In this document: piece by piece, positions 18,150 through 28,534 of the stretch
Position numbering within the stretch: the first letter of the stretch is position 1
How the letters are laid out: the number at the start of each line of letters is the position of its first letter
From: an uncultured Clostridium sp.
GTDB lineage: Bacteria > Bacillota > Clostridia > TANB77 > CAG-508
Direction of reading: 5' to 3'
Length of the DNA: 64,000 nt
Assembly (NCBI GenBank): GCA_947651825.1
Contig: CANTAQ010000002.1
Span: 1-64,000, forward strand
The notes under the pieces: model-generated
The model's database searches: none
The model's input: the letters and a program-made list of their open reading frames with translations, nothing else
Told to the model about the DNA's origin: nothing
Made by a program: the position numbers and the translations under genes

Positions 18150-20012
18150 TTGAAAATTAATTATTTGAAAATAAATGGATTTGGAAAATTAGAAAATAAA
18201 GAAATAGAAATGTCAGATAAAATTAATTTAATTTATGGAAATAATGAAGCTGGAAAAAGTACTTTATTAGAATTTATTTCAAGTATGTTTTATGGAGTGT
18301 CAAAAAATAAAAATAAAAAAGAAATTTCAAATTATGAGAAATATAAACCATGGAAAAATGGAGATTTCTCAGGTAAGATAATTTATAAGTTAGATAATAA
18401 TGATGAATATCAGGTATATAGAGAATTTAGCAAAAAAAATCCACAAATATATAATAAAAATGGAGAAGATGTATCAAGATTATTTAATATAAATAAAACA
18501 AAAGGAAACGAATTCTTTTATGAGCAAACAAAAATAGATGAAGAAATATTTTTTTCAACTACAACAATAACACAAAATCAGGTAGTATTAGATAATAATG
18601 AACAGCAAACATTAACACAAAAAATAGCTAATATTTTGTCAACAGGAGAAGAAAGTGTATCATATAAGAAAACAATCGAAAAATTAAATAAGAAATTATT
18701 AGAAGAAGTAGGAACAGAAAGAACCACCGAAAGACCAATAAACTTGATTAATTCAAAAATAAAAGAAATAGAAAGACAAAAAGAAAATATAGAGATTGAT
18801 AATTATAGAAAAGAAAAAATAGAAAAAGAAATAAATGAAATAGAAAAAAACATATTCACAAAAAATAAAAAAATAGAGTTAATAAAAGAGATAAAAAAAC
18901 ATAAAGAAAAAAATTTATTAGAAGAAGAAAAAATAAAAATAAATAAAAATATAATCGAAGAAGAAAATAATAAGATAAATAATTTAAGAAACCAAATAAA
19001 AGAAAATAAAAAAATTAAAAAAAGTAAAAATTTTTTACTATACATATTATTAGGTATAACAATTATAAATATTATATTACTATTATTAATAAAAAATAAT
19101 ATATTAGGAATTACATTAGGAGGATTAATAATTTCTGATTTAATAATGGTTATAATCAATTATTTAAATAACAGAAAAAATAAAAGAGTTGAAGAAAATA
19201 ATAAAAATAAAAAAATAAATGAGATAGAAATAGCAGAAAATAATGTAAAGAATGTAAGCAAAAAAATAGAAGTATTAGAAAAGGAAGCCAAACAGAAAAA
19301 TAATAGTGAAATACAGTCAATTAAATTTAAATACAATAAAGAAATAGAAGAAAAAGAAATTGATTATTTAATGAAATTAAATTTAGTAATGTTAGATAAT
19401 GAAATTGAAGAATTAGAAAAAAATGTTTCTTCAGAAAACATTAAATTACATACAAATAAAATTGACTATCAAAATTTAGAAGAAAACGAAAATTTAACAG
19501 TGGTTTTAGAGGAAAAATTTCAAAGATGTATTCAAGAAAGAAATGAACTACAAAGTTTAGGGAACTCAATAAATATAGCTAAAGAAGCAATAGAAAAAGC
19601 ATATAACAGAATGAAAAGTGAAATAACACCAAAATTTACACAAAATTTATCATTAATAGTAGAAAAAATCTCAAAAGGTAAATACAAAAATGTGAAATTT
19701 ATAGATGGAGAAGGCATAATTGTAGAATTAGAAAATGGTGAGTATGTAAATGCAAATAAATTAAGTTTAGGAACAATAGACCAATTATATTTATCATTAA
19801 GATTATCTGCAATACAAGAAATAACAGAAGAACATATGCCAATAATAATGGATGAAGCTTTTGCATATTATGATGAAGAACGATTAACAAACATATTAAA
19901 ATATTTAAATGAACTTAGCAATGAAAACCAAATAATAATATTTACTTGTACAAATAGAGAAAGCAAAATATTAGAACAAAATAATATTAGATATAAAGCA
20001 ATTGAATTATGA
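18150..20012 (+). CDS. SMC/Rad50-like ATPase, YhaN-type
   Basis: 620 residues. Walker A GNNEAGKST lies near residue 31, a long coiled coil covers about 180-490, the signature-like LSLGTIDQLYLSLRLS is near 533, and Walker B is PIIMDEAFAYYDEE. Two hydrophobic helices in the middle (about residues 296-336) are typical of YhaN-like proteins rather than SbcC, suggesting membrane association. Start is TTG after an AGGAG site. It pairs with the upstream nuclease, probably in double-strand-break or hairpin processing. Confidence 0.83.
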   Translation: MKINYLKINGFGKLENKEIEMSDKINLIYGNNEAGKSTLLEFISSMFYGVSKNKNKKEISNYEKYKPWKNGDFSGKIIYKLDNNDEYQVYREFSKKNPQIYNKNGEDVSRLFNINKTKGNEFFYEQTKIDEEIFFSTTTITQNQVVLDNNEQQTLTQKIANILSTGEESVSYKKTIEKLNKKLLEEVGTERTTERPINLINSKIKEIERQKENIEIDNYRKEKIEKEINEIEKNIFTKNKKIELIKEIKKHKEKNLLEEEKIKINKNIIEEENNKINNLRNQIKENKKIKKSKNFLLYILLGITIINIILLLLIKNNILGITLGGLIISDLIMVIINYLNNRKNKRVEENNKNKKINEIEIAENNVKNVSKKIEVLEKEAKQKNNSEIQSIKFKYNKEIEEKEIDYLMKLNLVMLDNEIEELEKNVSSENIKLHTNKIDYQNLEENENLTVVLEEKFQRCIQERNELQSLGNSINIAKEAIEKAYNRMKSEITPKFTQNLSLIVEKISKGKYKNVKFIDGEGIIVELENGEYVNANKLSLGTIDQLYLSLRLSAIQEITEEHMPIIMDEAFAYYDEERLTNILKYLNELSNENQIIIFTCTNRESKILEQNNIRYKAIEL

Positions 20013-20074
20013 AAATGCTATAAAACAGTATAAATTTTAGAAAGAACAAATTTACATAACATCAAGAAAAAACA

Positions 20075-20104
20075 TTGACAAATATTGTATAAATATTGTA
20101 TAAT
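20075..20104 (+). promoter_or_regulatory. Promoter with internal direct repeat for the virD4 island
   Basis: TTGACA (20075-20080), 18 nt, TATAAT (20099-20104). The spacer contains a tandem direct repeat ATATTGTATAA (about 20082-20103) overlapping the -10, which could be an operator. Confidence 0.6.
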
Positions 20105-20158
20105 ATAGTTGTATTATATGTATAAAAATATAATAAAGAAAAAAAGGAGTGCTAAAAA

Positions 20159-20725
20159 ATGGAAAATATTGAGGGTAAACATTTTAGCATAACAGATTCA
20201 CAAAATGTAAAAACAGTAATATACGAAATAAATAAAACAGAAAAAGAGATGGCAAAAAATGCACCAAAATTTACTATTCAAAGATTAGACTATACAGAAG
20301 AATTTGTAGGTGAAAAAACTAAGAAAACATTTTATGTGGACGAGCCTAGACCAGAAGGAAATAGATTAGCAATATTTTCTTTTGGCAAAGAAAAAGTAAT
20401 TATAAATAATGGAATATTAGCAGGAAACAGAGTGTTAATAGAAAAAACACCATTACCTTTTGTGTTTAAGAAATATTATGAAGATACAGATATAGAGGTA
20501 AAGGACTTTACATATACACCAAATCTAAAAAGACCTATTACAATTATAGATTTGGATACAGTAGAAGAAGTAAAACCAGTTTTATATTTTGATGAAGTAA
20601 CTAATGAAGTAAAGGGAAAATGTACCTTAAAAGCACATAAGAATTACTTTGCATTTGAGATAAGACAAGGTCAAGAAAATGATGATTATATTTTAGTTGG
20701 CGGTAGCCCGGTTTTTGATAATTAA
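20159..20725 (+). CDS. Unknown 188-residue protein of the virD4 island
   Basis: No family recognised. The protein is soluble, without signal peptide or membrane helices. Beta-rich stretches such as RLAIFSFGKEKVIINN and KRPITIIDLDTVEEVKPVLYF end in a Gly-rich tail ILVGGSPVFDN. It is the first gene after a strong promoter and is followed by a 44-residue frame and the VirD4-like gene with ribosome-site spacing, so it probably works with the coupling protein. Confidence 0.7.
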   Translation: MENIEGKHFSITDSQNVKTVIYEINKTEKEMAKNAPKFTIQRLDYTEEFVGEKTKKTFYVDEPRPEGNRLAIFSFGKEKVIINNGILAGNRVLIEKTPLPFVFKKYYEDTDIEVKDFTYTPNLKRPITIIDLDTVEEVKPVLYFDEVTNEVKGKCTLKAHKNYFAFEIRQGQENDDYILVGGSPVFDN

Positions 20726-20738
20726 GGAGGTAAATGCA

Positions 20739-20873
20739 ATGAAATTTGACCCAATAACAAAAAAGAAAAGAATTTCTTCATTAGATGAAATTTTAAGAAA
20801 TGGTAATTATTTAGAAATACCTGCTGAAAATGGTAGAAATCCAAGAAAACAGCAAGAAGAATTAGAAAAATAG
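20739..20873 (+). CDS. 44-residue basic protein upstream of virD4
   Basis: Small frame with a clean GGAGG 8 nt before ATG. It begins MKFDPITKKKRISSLDEIL and is rich in Lys, Arg and Glu, with no membrane segment. It lies between the 188-residue gene and the VirD4-like gene in the same direction. Short length keeps confidence moderate; function unknown. Confidence 0.6.
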   Translation: MKFDPITKKKRISSLDEILRNGNYLEIPAENGRNPRKQQEELEK

Positions 20874-20894
20874 TACAAAAGATAGGTGAAAAAT

Positions 20895-22845
20895 ATGGGA
20901 AATAAGGTAAGCTATGCATTGAATAAATGCAAAATAATTTTCATTATTGTATTAATACTATGGTTACTGGTATCCATAGTATTAATTATGCCTGGAAGTA
21001 TTGCATTGGTAGATGCTAAGTCAAATGGACCGCTAGATACAGATTTATTTGCTGAAAGTATATCTCAAAACTTCGGAAAAGTATTTTCAAACTTTGGAAA
21101 AGTATTTTCAGATGAATATAGAAGCACTTTTATGAAAGGCGAAGTGGTTTTAATACTAGGATTATTAACATGTGGAGCAATAGGAATAATAAAAACATTA
21201 CCTAAAAATGAATATTCAGATATAGAACATGGTTCAAGTGACTGGGCAACAGGAGAAAAATATGCAATATTAAACAAAAATAAAGGGATTATATTAGCAG
21301 AAAAACATTACTTACCAGTAGATAAAAGAGGAAACGTAAATGTATTGGTAGTTGGACGGTTCAGGTTCTGGTAAATCTGCATCATATGTTATTCCAAATG
21401 CGTATCAGTTATTAGGTTCATATGTATTCACAGATCCAAAGGGAGAATTATATGACAAAACAGCAGGATACTTAAAGGAAAAAGGATATGAAATAAAAGT
21501 TTTAAATTTAGTAAATCCAAAAAATAGTGATGGATATAATCCATTAATGCATATTGAAAGTGAAATAGATGTAGACGTTATTGCAAATACAATAGTAAAA
21601 GGGCAAAAAGTAGAAGGATCAAACTCAGATCCATATTGGGATGACATGGCAGAAATGTTATTGAAAGCCTTAATATATTATTTGCTAGCAACAAGACCAG
21701 AAGAGGAACAAAACTTAGCAAGTTGTGCAGAATTAGTAAGAGCTGCAAATAGTAACGGAGGAGGAAATCTACTTACACAATTAATAAATCAATTACCATA
21801 TGACCACCCTGCAAGAATGTTTTACAAATCAATAGAAATAGCACCAGAGAAGACATATGGTTCAATATTGAGTACATTACAATCAAAACTAGGTAAATTC
21901 GATTCAAAAGAAATAGCAGAATTAACTTCAACAAATACTATAAATTTTGAAGATATAGGAAGGAAAAAAACTGCAGTATATGTTATATCATCAGATACAC
22001 ATACAGCATATGACTTTTTGTTAACAATTTTCTTTTCACAGATGATACAAAGATTATATGATTTTGCAGATAGAGAAGGTGGAGAATTACCACAACCTAC
22101 ATATTTTATTTTAGATGAGTTTGCAAATATAGGAAAAATACCAGATTTTGATAAAAAAATATCAACATCAAGAAGTAGAAAAATATCATTTAGTGTTATC
22201 TTACAAAACTTAGACCAGTTAGAAGCGGTATATGATAAATCACATGAAACAATTATAGGTAACTGTGATACTACATTATTCTTAGGAAGTAACTCACAAA
22301 AAACAGTAGAGTATTTCTCTAAAGAATTAGGAGAAAAAACAATATCAAGAGAAAGTTGGTCAGTGAACAAAGATAAGAACATGTGGAGACAAGGATATAA
22401 CAAATCAGACCAAATAATGGCAAGAGCATTAATGACACCAGATGAGCTTAGAAGATTAGACAATGATTTATGTATAATTCTAGAAAAAGGAATAAAGCCA
22501 ATAAAGGCACCAAAATATTATTATTTCAAATATCCAACAGCAAGACTAGTAGAAAAATATAAATCTAGTCATAATTCTATACCACAAATAGATAGAGGAA
22601 AATGGAGAAAATACAATCCATACAATCCATATGTAGAAGAAAAAGAAACAGACAAAAAAGGTGAAACAAAAATAGAATCATTAGACGATTTATTTGAAGA
22701 AACACCAGCAAAAGAAACACCAAAGCCAAATAATATTGTAGAACCAGTAGTTCCAAAAAAAGAAGAAGAACATGATTTACAAAAGGAATTAGAAGCAAAA
22801 TTTGACGAACTATTTGGAGCATTTGACAGTGATAGCTCAAATTAA
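20895..22845 (+). CDS. VirD4/TraG-type coupling ATPase, one +1 frameshift at CGG
   Basis: Type IV secretion coupling protein, about 649 residues when the shift is made. Two N-terminal membrane helices (residues about 10-35 and 86-106) precede the ATPase. Frame 0 ends at 21374 directly after the start of Walker A; skipping C21357 restores GGSGSGKSASYVIPN. Walker B FILDEFANIGKIPDF and the conserved SRSRKISFSVILQNLDQL follow. The acidic C-terminus (KEEEHDLQKELEAKFDELF) is unusual. No relaxase or other transfer genes are nearby, so it may serve a minimal or dispersed secretion system. Frame is broken exactly in the ATP site. Confidence 0.85.
21357..21360 (+). other. CGGT recoding site in virD4
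   Basis: GGA|CGG in frame 0 gives a stop five codons on; skipping C21357 gives GGA|GGT|TCA, the Walker A glycine pair. Confidence 0.82.
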
Positions 22846-22863
22846 ATAAGGAGAAAAAATATA

Positions 22864-23442
22864 ATGAATATAGGAATAGATATAGATGATACGTTAAACA
22901 ACTTATCAGATATATTAATAGAATATGGAAAAAGATATAATAAGGAAAATGCAATAGAATATGAAATTCAAAAAGACAAATATGATTTCGAAGAAGCATT
23001 TGGATGGAATAAAGAACAAGAAGACAATTTTAAAAGACAATATATAGGAAAATGCTTATCTCAAGCAACAATAAAAACAGGAGCAAGAGAATATGTACAG
23101 AAATTAAAAGATGAAGGACACAAAATATTTATAATAACAGCAAGAACTCCAGATGAAACAATAGAAAACGTACAAGAAATATCAGCAGAATGGCTAGAAC
23201 GAAATGGAATAATGTTAGATAAATTAGAAATAGGTTGTGAACAAAAAGTAGATAAATGCAGAGAGCATAACATAGATGTATTTATAGATGACAATACAGA
23301 CCATTGCAAATCAGTACATGAAAGATTAGGAATTCCAGTGATATTATTTGATAGCATTTATAATCAAGGAGTAGAAGAATTTAATAGAGTCTATAACTGG
23401 AAAGAAGCATACAAATTAATAAAAGAATATGATAACAAATAG
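22864..23442 (+). CDS. 5'(3')-deoxyribonucleotidase-like HAD phosphatase
   Basis: 192 residues. HAD motif I is seen as IGIDIDDTLNN, motif II in IFIITARTPDE and the acidic metal site in DVFIDDNTDH. This matches the NT5C/YqfW-type 5'-nucleotidases that dephosphorylate deoxynucleotides or related compounds. It lies 18 nt after the VirD4-like gene with its own ribosome site and is closed by a terminator. Confidence 0.8.
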   Translation: MNIGIDIDDTLNNLSDILIEYGKRYNKENAIEYEIQKDKYDFEEAFGWNKEQEDNFKRQYIGKCLSQATIKTGAREYVQKLKDEGHKIFIITARTPDETIENVQEISAEWLERNGIMLDKLEIGCEQKVDKCREHNIDVFIDDNTDHCKSVHERLGIPVILFDSIYNQGVEEFNRVYNWKEAYKLIKEYDNK

Positions 23443-23445
23443 TAA

Positions 23446-23475
23446 GAAGCTACATCAAATCTGATGTAGCTTTTC
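23446..23475 (+). terminator. Terminator of the virD4 island
   Basis: Stem GAAGCTACATCA/TGATGTAGCTTTTC with a 4-nt loop and short T run. Confidence 0.8.
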
Positions 23476-23583
23476 TTCATTTAGCGGAATTATATGGAAA
23501 AAATGAGCAAAAAATCTTGCTATTATGTAAAGAATGTGATAGTATTATAACTATTAGATTTTAAGAAAGAGGAGTGCGTATGT

Positions 23584-26500
23584 ATGAAAAAAGTAGAACC
23601 GAATTTTAATTTTATCGACATGGAACATAAGATAATGAACTTCTGGGAAGAAGAAAAATGTTTCCAAGAACTTTTAGAAAAAAACAAGGATGGTAAAAAA
23701 TTCAAATTTTTAGATGGACCAATTACAGCAAATAATCCAATGGGAATTCACCATGCTTGGGGAAGAACAATAAAAGATATATACATACGTTACAAGGGAA
23801 TGAATGGATATACTTCACACTATAGAAATGGATTTGATGGGCAAGGACTTTGGATAGAAGTTGAAGTAGAAAAAGAATTAGGATTTAAAGACAAAAAAGA
23901 CATAGAGAAATATGGATTAGATAAATTTACAAAAAAATGTTTAGAGAGAGTTGATCGCTTTTCAAAAACAATAACAGATCAATCAAAAAGATTAGGACAA
24001 TGGATGGACTGGGATAACTCATATTATACAAATACAGAGGAAAACATTACATCAATTTGGCATTTCTTAAAGAAATGTCATGAAAAAGGAATGATAGAAC
24101 AATCATTTAGACCAATGCCATGGTGCCCAAGATGTGGTACTTCATTATCAGAACATGAAATGGCAGGATCATATAAACAAATGGTACACAAAGCAGTATA
24201 TTTTAAATTACCATTGGTTGGAACAGATAGCAAAATAGTAGTATGGACAACAACACCATGGACATTATCATCAAATGTTGCTTTAGCAGTAAATCCAGAA
24301 ATAGACTATGTTAAAGTAAAAGTAAAATCAGATGAAAAGTACTTAATCATGGGAAAAAATGCTCTAAACATGGTTGGAGATGACAAAATAGAAGTAGTAG
24401 ACAGCTTTAAAGGAGATAAACTAGTAGGACTAGAATATGAAACATGTTTCCCAGAAATGGAAAAACAAAAAGATATAGACCATAAAATAGTTGCATGGGA
24501 AGAGGTTTCTAGTGAAGATGGAACAGGAGTAGTTCATATTGCTCCAGGTTGTGGTGCAGAAGACTACGAATTAGGAAAAAGAGAAAACTTATCAGTAGTA
24601 ATTCCAATAGATGATGAAGGTGTTATTGTAAACGGATTTGGATTTATGACAGGGCACAACACAAAAGAAGTTGCAGAATTAGTATTTGAAGAATTGAAAA
24701 AAAGAGATAAATTATACATGATAGAAGAACACGAACATAGTTATCCAGTATGTTGGAGATGCAAGAGTGAAGTAGTGTTCAAAGCAGTTAGAGAATGGCA
24801 AATAAATAGTGAAAAGATAAGACCACAATTAATAGAGGCAGCTAAAACTGTAAAATGGACACCAGATTTTGCAGGAAAAAGAATGGAAGATTGGCTAAGA
24901 AATATGGGAAACTGGGCAATTTCAAGAAAGAGATTCTATGGATTACCACTTCCAATATATCCTTGTGATGAATGTGGAGAAATAACAGTTGTTGGTTCAA
25001 GAGAAGAATTAAAGAAATTAGCAGTTGATCCAAAGAAAGTAGACGAATTACCAGATTTACATAGACCATGGATAGATGATATAGAAATCGTATGTCCACA
25101 TTGTGGAAAACATGTAAAGAGAATCACAGAAGTTGGAGATTGTTGGTTAGATGCAGGAATAGTAGCATTCTCTACATTAAAATACTTCACAGACAAAGAA
25201 TATTGGAAACAATATTTCCCAGCAGAATGGGTAACAGAAATGAAAGAACAAATAAGATTATGGTTCTATTCATTACTATTCATGTCAGTTGTGTTAGAGG
25301 AAAGAGCACCATATGAATCAGTATTAACATATAATGCAGTTATAAAAGAAGATGGAAGCAAATTCTCTAAATCAGGATATATGATTAAGTTTGACGAAGC
25401 GGCAGAAAAAATAGGAGCAGATCCAATAAGATACTTATATGCAAGTGCACAATTAAACAATGACGTAAGATTTGGATTTAATTTAGGAGATGAATCAAGA
25501 AGAAAATTATTAAATTTCTGGAATATCTATGTATTCTTTAATACATATGCAATATTAGATATGCCAAACTTAAAAGACTATAAGCTAAACATGTCAAAAC
25601 TAGAAAAATCAGATAAATGGTTATTAGCAAGAGTAAATAAATTCTTAGCAACAGCAAAAACATTAATGGATAACTATCAAGCACCAGATTTAGTAAAAGA
25701 ATTTGAAGTATTAGTTGATGATATATCAAACTTCTATGTAAGAGTAAATAGAAAAAGATTCTGGAAAATTGGAGAAGATGAAGATAAACTACAAGTATAT
25801 TATTTATTATACACAGCAATTAAAAAAATGACACAAGTAATAGCACCAATAATTCCATTTATGACAGAAGAAATTTGGCAAAATATGGTTAGAAGCTTTG
25901 AACCAGATGAAGCAAAGTCAGTACATTTAAGTGATTATCCAACACCAGTAGCAGAATATGAAGACAAAGAAATACTAAAAGAAGTAGAAGAAATGAGAAA
26001 AGTAATAGGACTTGGATTAATGCTTAGAAATGAAAAACAATTAAAAGTAAGACAACCATTAAACAAACTATATGTATCAAGTGAAAAAGATATAGAGAAT
26101 TCAATAAACAATTTTGAAAATATTATAAAAGAAGAATTAAATATAAAGCACATTGAACTTCTAAAAGATGAAGCTGTATTAAATGATGAATATTTAATGG
26201 TAAACTTTAAAGTAGCAGGAAGATTATTAAAAGAAAAGATTCAAAGTTTCAAAGAAAAAATAGAAAAATTAAACGACAAAGAAATGCAAGAATTAGTTGC
26301 TAAATTCAATGATGAAAGTATTAAAGAAATAGAAATAGATGGATTTGGAACCTTTGGAAAAGATGTATTTATAAAAGATATGAAGCCAAAAGCACACATA
26401 GTAGTTATAAAAGAAGGCGACTATACAATAGCATTAGATACAATATTAACAGAAGAATTAATTGTAGAAGGAATGTATAGAGACTTAGTAAGAACATTGC

Positions 26501-26724
26501 AAGTATTAAGAAAAGACGCAGGACTAAAGGTAGAACAGAGAATAAACTTATCAGTACAAACAGCAGGTACTTTAATGGAAAAAGTTCTAGCAAACTATGT
26601 AGAAAAAATAACAGCAGATACATTAACAGAAAACTTCTCAAGAGAAACAATTGCAAATGCAGTAATTGAAAAAGAAATTGAAATAAATGGAGAAAAAATA
26701 ACAGTACAAATTGCAGAGGATTAA
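23584..26724 (+). CDS. ileS: Isoleucyl-tRNA synthetase
   Basis: 1046-residue class I synthetase charging tRNA-Ile. The HIGH-like motif is PMGIHHAWGRT, the editing domain includes VVWTTTPWTLSSNVALA, zinc-type cysteines occur in CPRCGTSLSE and the KMSKS loop is KFSKS. Length and the C-terminal domain fit the eukaryote-like type II IleS, often linked with mupirocin tolerance, so that phenotype is plausible. The 141-nt leader is too short for a T-box and none is seen. A terminator follows at 26738. Confidence 0.95.
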   Translation: MKKVEPNFNFIDMEHKIMNFWEEEKCFQELLEKNKDGKKFKFLDGPITANNPMGIHHAWGRTIKDIYIRYKGMNGYTSHYRNGFDGQGLWIEVEVEKELGFKDKKDIEKYGLDKFTKKCLERVDRFSKTITDQSKRLGQWMDWDNSYYTNTEENITSIWHFLKKCHEKGMIEQSFRPMPWCPRCGTSLSEHEMAGSYKQMVHKAVYFKLPLVGTDSKIVVWTTTPWTLSSNVALAVNPEIDYVKVKVKSDEKYLIMGKNALNMVGDDKIEVVDSFKGDKLVGLEYETCFPEMEKQKDIDHKIVAWEEVSSEDGTGVVHIAPGCGAEDYELGKRENLSVVIPIDDEGVIVNGFGFMTGHNTKEVAELVFEELKKRDKLYMIEEHEHSYPVCWRCKSEVVFKAVREWQINSEKIRPQLIEAAKTVKWTPDFAGKRMEDWLRNMGNWAISRKRFYGLPLPIYPCDECGEITVVGSREELKKLAVDPKKVDELPDLHRPWIDDIEIVCPHCGKHVKRITEVGDCWLDAGIVAFSTLKYFTDKEYWKQYFPAEWVTEMKEQIRLWFYSLLFMSVVLEERAPYESVLTYNAVIKEDGSKFSKSGYMIKFDEAAEKIGADPIRYLYASAQLNNDVRFGFNLGDESRRKLLNFWNIYVFFNTYAILDMPNLKDYKLNMSKLEKSDKWLLARVNKFLATAKTLMDNYQAPDLVKEFEVLVDDISNFYVRVNRKRFWKIGEDEDKLQVYYLLYTAIKKMTQVIAPIIPFMTEEIWQNMVRSFEPDEAKSVHLSDYPTPVAEYEDKEILKEVEEMRKVIGLGLMLRNEKQLKVRQPLNKLYVSSEKDIENSINNFENIIKEELNIKHIELLKDEAVLNDEYLMVNFKVAGRLLKEKIQSFKEKIEKLNDKEMQELVAKFNDESIKEIEIDGFGTFGKDVFIKDMKPKAHIVVIKEGDYTIALDTILTEELIVEGMYRDLVRTLQVLRKDAGLKVEQRINLSVQTAGTLMEKVLANYVEKITADTLTENFSRETIANAVIEKEIEINGEKITVQIAED

Positions 26725-26737
26725 GGCTATAATTAGA

Positions 26738-26772
26738 GGAAGGTACCTATAAAAAGGTAGCTTCCTTTTTAA
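26738..26772 (+). terminator. Terminator after ileS
   Basis: Stem GGAAGGTACC/GGTAGCTTCC (one bulge) followed by five T residues. Confidence 0.75.
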
Positions 26773-26773
26773 T

Positions 26774-26802
26774 AGATCTCCGACGAGATTTGGCGGACTG
26801 TA
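26774..26802. repeat. Intergenic palindromic element, copy 1
   Basis: AGATCTCCGACGAGATTTGG-type sequence ending in TGGCGGACTG. Its reverse complement matches the arm AGTCCGCCAAATCTC at 34682-34696. The downstream TAAAAGTAAA also recurs there in similar form. Confidence 0.4.
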
Positions 26803-26837
26803 AAAGTAAAATAAACTGCAATTTATTTGATTTCATC

Positions 26838-26866
26838 TTGACACTAAAAATTGTCTGTGATATATT
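26838..26866 (+). promoter_or_regulatory. Promoter of rubrerythrin
   Basis: TTGACA (26838-26843), 17 nt, TATATT (26861-26866). Confidence 0.65.
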
Positions 26867-26906
26867 AAAAACGATAAAATTTGAAAACATATAGGAGGTA
26901 AAAAAT

Positions 26907-27446
26907 ATGGATTTAAAAGGATCAAAAACAGAAAAAAATTTAATGGAAGCATTTGCTGGTGAATCACAAGCAAGAAACAAATATACATATTTTGCTTCAA
27001 AAGCAAAAAAAGAAGGATATGAGCAAATAGCCGCTATATTTACAGAAACAGCAAATAATGAAAAAGAACATGCGAAATTATGGTTTAAACTATTAAATGG
27101 TGGAGAAGTTCCAACAACAGCAGAAAACTTAAAAGCAGCAGCATCAGGAGAAAACTTCGAATGGACAGATATGTATGACAGAATGGCAAAAGAAGCAAAA
27201 GAAGAAGGTTTTGATAGAATTGCATATTTATTTGAAGCTGTTGGAAAAATAGAAAAAGAACATGAAGAAAGATATAAAAAATTATTAGAAAATGTAGAAA
27301 ATGGATTAGTATTCTCAAAAGATGGAGACAAGATTTGGATTTGTAGAAATTGTGGACATATAGTAGTAGGAAAAGAAGCTCCAGAAGTTTGCCCAGTATG
27401 TAGCCATCCAAGAGCATATTTTGAAATTAAATCAGAAAATTATTAA
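26907..27446 (+). CDS. rbr: Rubrerythrin
   Basis: 179 residues: an N-terminal ferritin-like di-iron domain ([36 protein letters not shown] supply the Glu/His ligands) and a C-terminal rubredoxin-like Fe site ([10 protein letters not shown] ... CPVCSHP). It reduces hydrogen peroxide in anaerobes, which supports an anaerobic lifestyle. Single gene with its own promoter, GGAGG and terminator. Confidence 0.95.
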   Translation: MDLKGSKTEKNLMEAFAGESQARNKYTYFASKAKKEGYEQIAAIFTETANNEKEHAKLWFKLLNGGEVPTTAENLKAAASGENFEWTDMYDRMAKEAKEEGFDRIAYLFEAVGKIEKEHEERYKKLLENVENGLVFSKDGDKIWICRNCGHIVVGKEAPEVCPVCSHPRAYFEIKSENY

Positions 27447-27457
27447 TCAGATAAAAA

Positions 27458-27487
27458 AACGTTGTTAAATTTTAACAACGTTTTTTT
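27458..27487. terminator. Bidirectional terminator between rubrerythrin and dnaI
   Basis: Stem AAACGTTGTTAAA/TTTAACAACGTTT with A and T runs outside, serving both convergent genes. Confidence 0.82.
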
Positions 27488-27501
27488 ATTTTGAAAAACT
27501 T

Positions 27502-28500
27502 TTATTTTTTAAATCTTATATCATCACCAAAGAACCTATAAATATTATAATTTCCAATAAATCTAGAAACAATTCTTTCGTCATAAGTGTTAAATAATCC
27601 TTGTAAATCTAAATTAGTAGAAATAATAGTTTTAGTAACTTTTCCATTTTGATTAAGAAGGCGGGTATTTATAACTTTATAAATTTCTGTAAATTTCATA
27701 CTATTCATAGTTTCAGTTCCTAAATCATCAATAACCAATAAGTCTACGGAAAGAAGATTTTTAGAGAAAAAACCAGTAGAGTTTTTGTCAAAAAGTTCAT
27801 CGATTAAATTATCTAACATTACAGGAGCTGTTTGATAAAGAACTGTTTTTCCTTTAGCTAAAAGTTCTGCAACAATACAGTTAGAAAGAAAAGTCTTGCC
27901 TAAGCCTGTTCCACCAGAAAAAAGTAAATTTTTTTCAGAAGGGTCATCAAAGTTTTTAATGAATTTTTTTATTTCTCTACAAATACTTTTAATATTTTCT
28001 CTAGGAGAAATATCAGAATTATATTTATTTTCATCAACTTCGTCAGAATATAGGTTAATATTAAATTTTTTGAAATTCTCTTTATCCAAATTGCCAATAT
28101 TAGAATTATTATATTCAATATCAAGTAGTTTTTGTTTTAAACAACTACACATAGAAGTAGAACTGTTTTTAGTAATATAACCAGTATCTTGACATATAGA
28201 ACATTCATAAATTGGTAATAAATAAGATAAATCTTTATTTGCTTTTTCAAGAATAGAATTACGTTCTTCTTTCAAACTATGTACTTTTTCTTGTAATTTT
28301 ATTAATAAATTAGAATTATTAGAAGAAAGAATAGACTTAGCGGTTTCAATTGCATACTTATTAAGCTCATCATCGATTTCTTGAAGACGAGGCAATCTAT
28401 TATAAAGTTCTTTTTTTCTATTATCAGCATCAACAATAGCCTTCGAATGTTTTAAATCATAATCTTTTAACAACTCTTTTAAGATAGTAGAATCCGCCAT
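27502..28500 (-). CDS. dnaI: DnaI-like helicase loader
   Basis: 332-residue AAA+ ATPase of the DnaC/DnaI/IstB type that loads the replicative helicase. N-terminal cysteines (CSICQDTGYI, CSCLKQ) form the usual zinc site; Walker A is SGGTGLGKTFLSN and Walker B LLVIDDLGTE. ATG 28500 follows GGAG; an upstream in-frame extension overlaps the end of dnaD and is rejected. Encoded 34 nt after dnaD, the partner primosome protein. Confidence 0.9.
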   Translation of the reverse strand: MADSTILKELLKDYDLKHSKAIVDADNRKKELYNRLPRLQEIDDELNKYAIETAKSILSSNNSNLLIKLQEKVHSLKEERNSILEKANKDLSYLLPIYECSICQDTGYITKNSSTSMCSCLKQKLLDIEYNNSNIGNLDKENFKKFNINLYSDEVDENKYNSDISPRENIKSICREIKKFIKNFDDPSEKNLLFSGGTGLGKTFLSNCIVAELLAKGKTVLYQTAPVMLDNLIDELFDKNSTGFFSKNLLSVDLLVIDDLGTETMNSMKFTEIYKVINTRLLNQNGKVTKTIISTNLDLQGLFNTYDERIVSRFIGNYNIYRFFGDDIRFKK

Positions 28501-28534
28501 ATTAATATCTCCTTCATATAATTTTAAATAAAAG

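Noticed and set aside
23443..23583. T-box riboswitch before ileS
   Set aside because: The leader is about 140 nt and mostly occupied by the previous terminator; no T-box sequence or specifier hairpin is visible.
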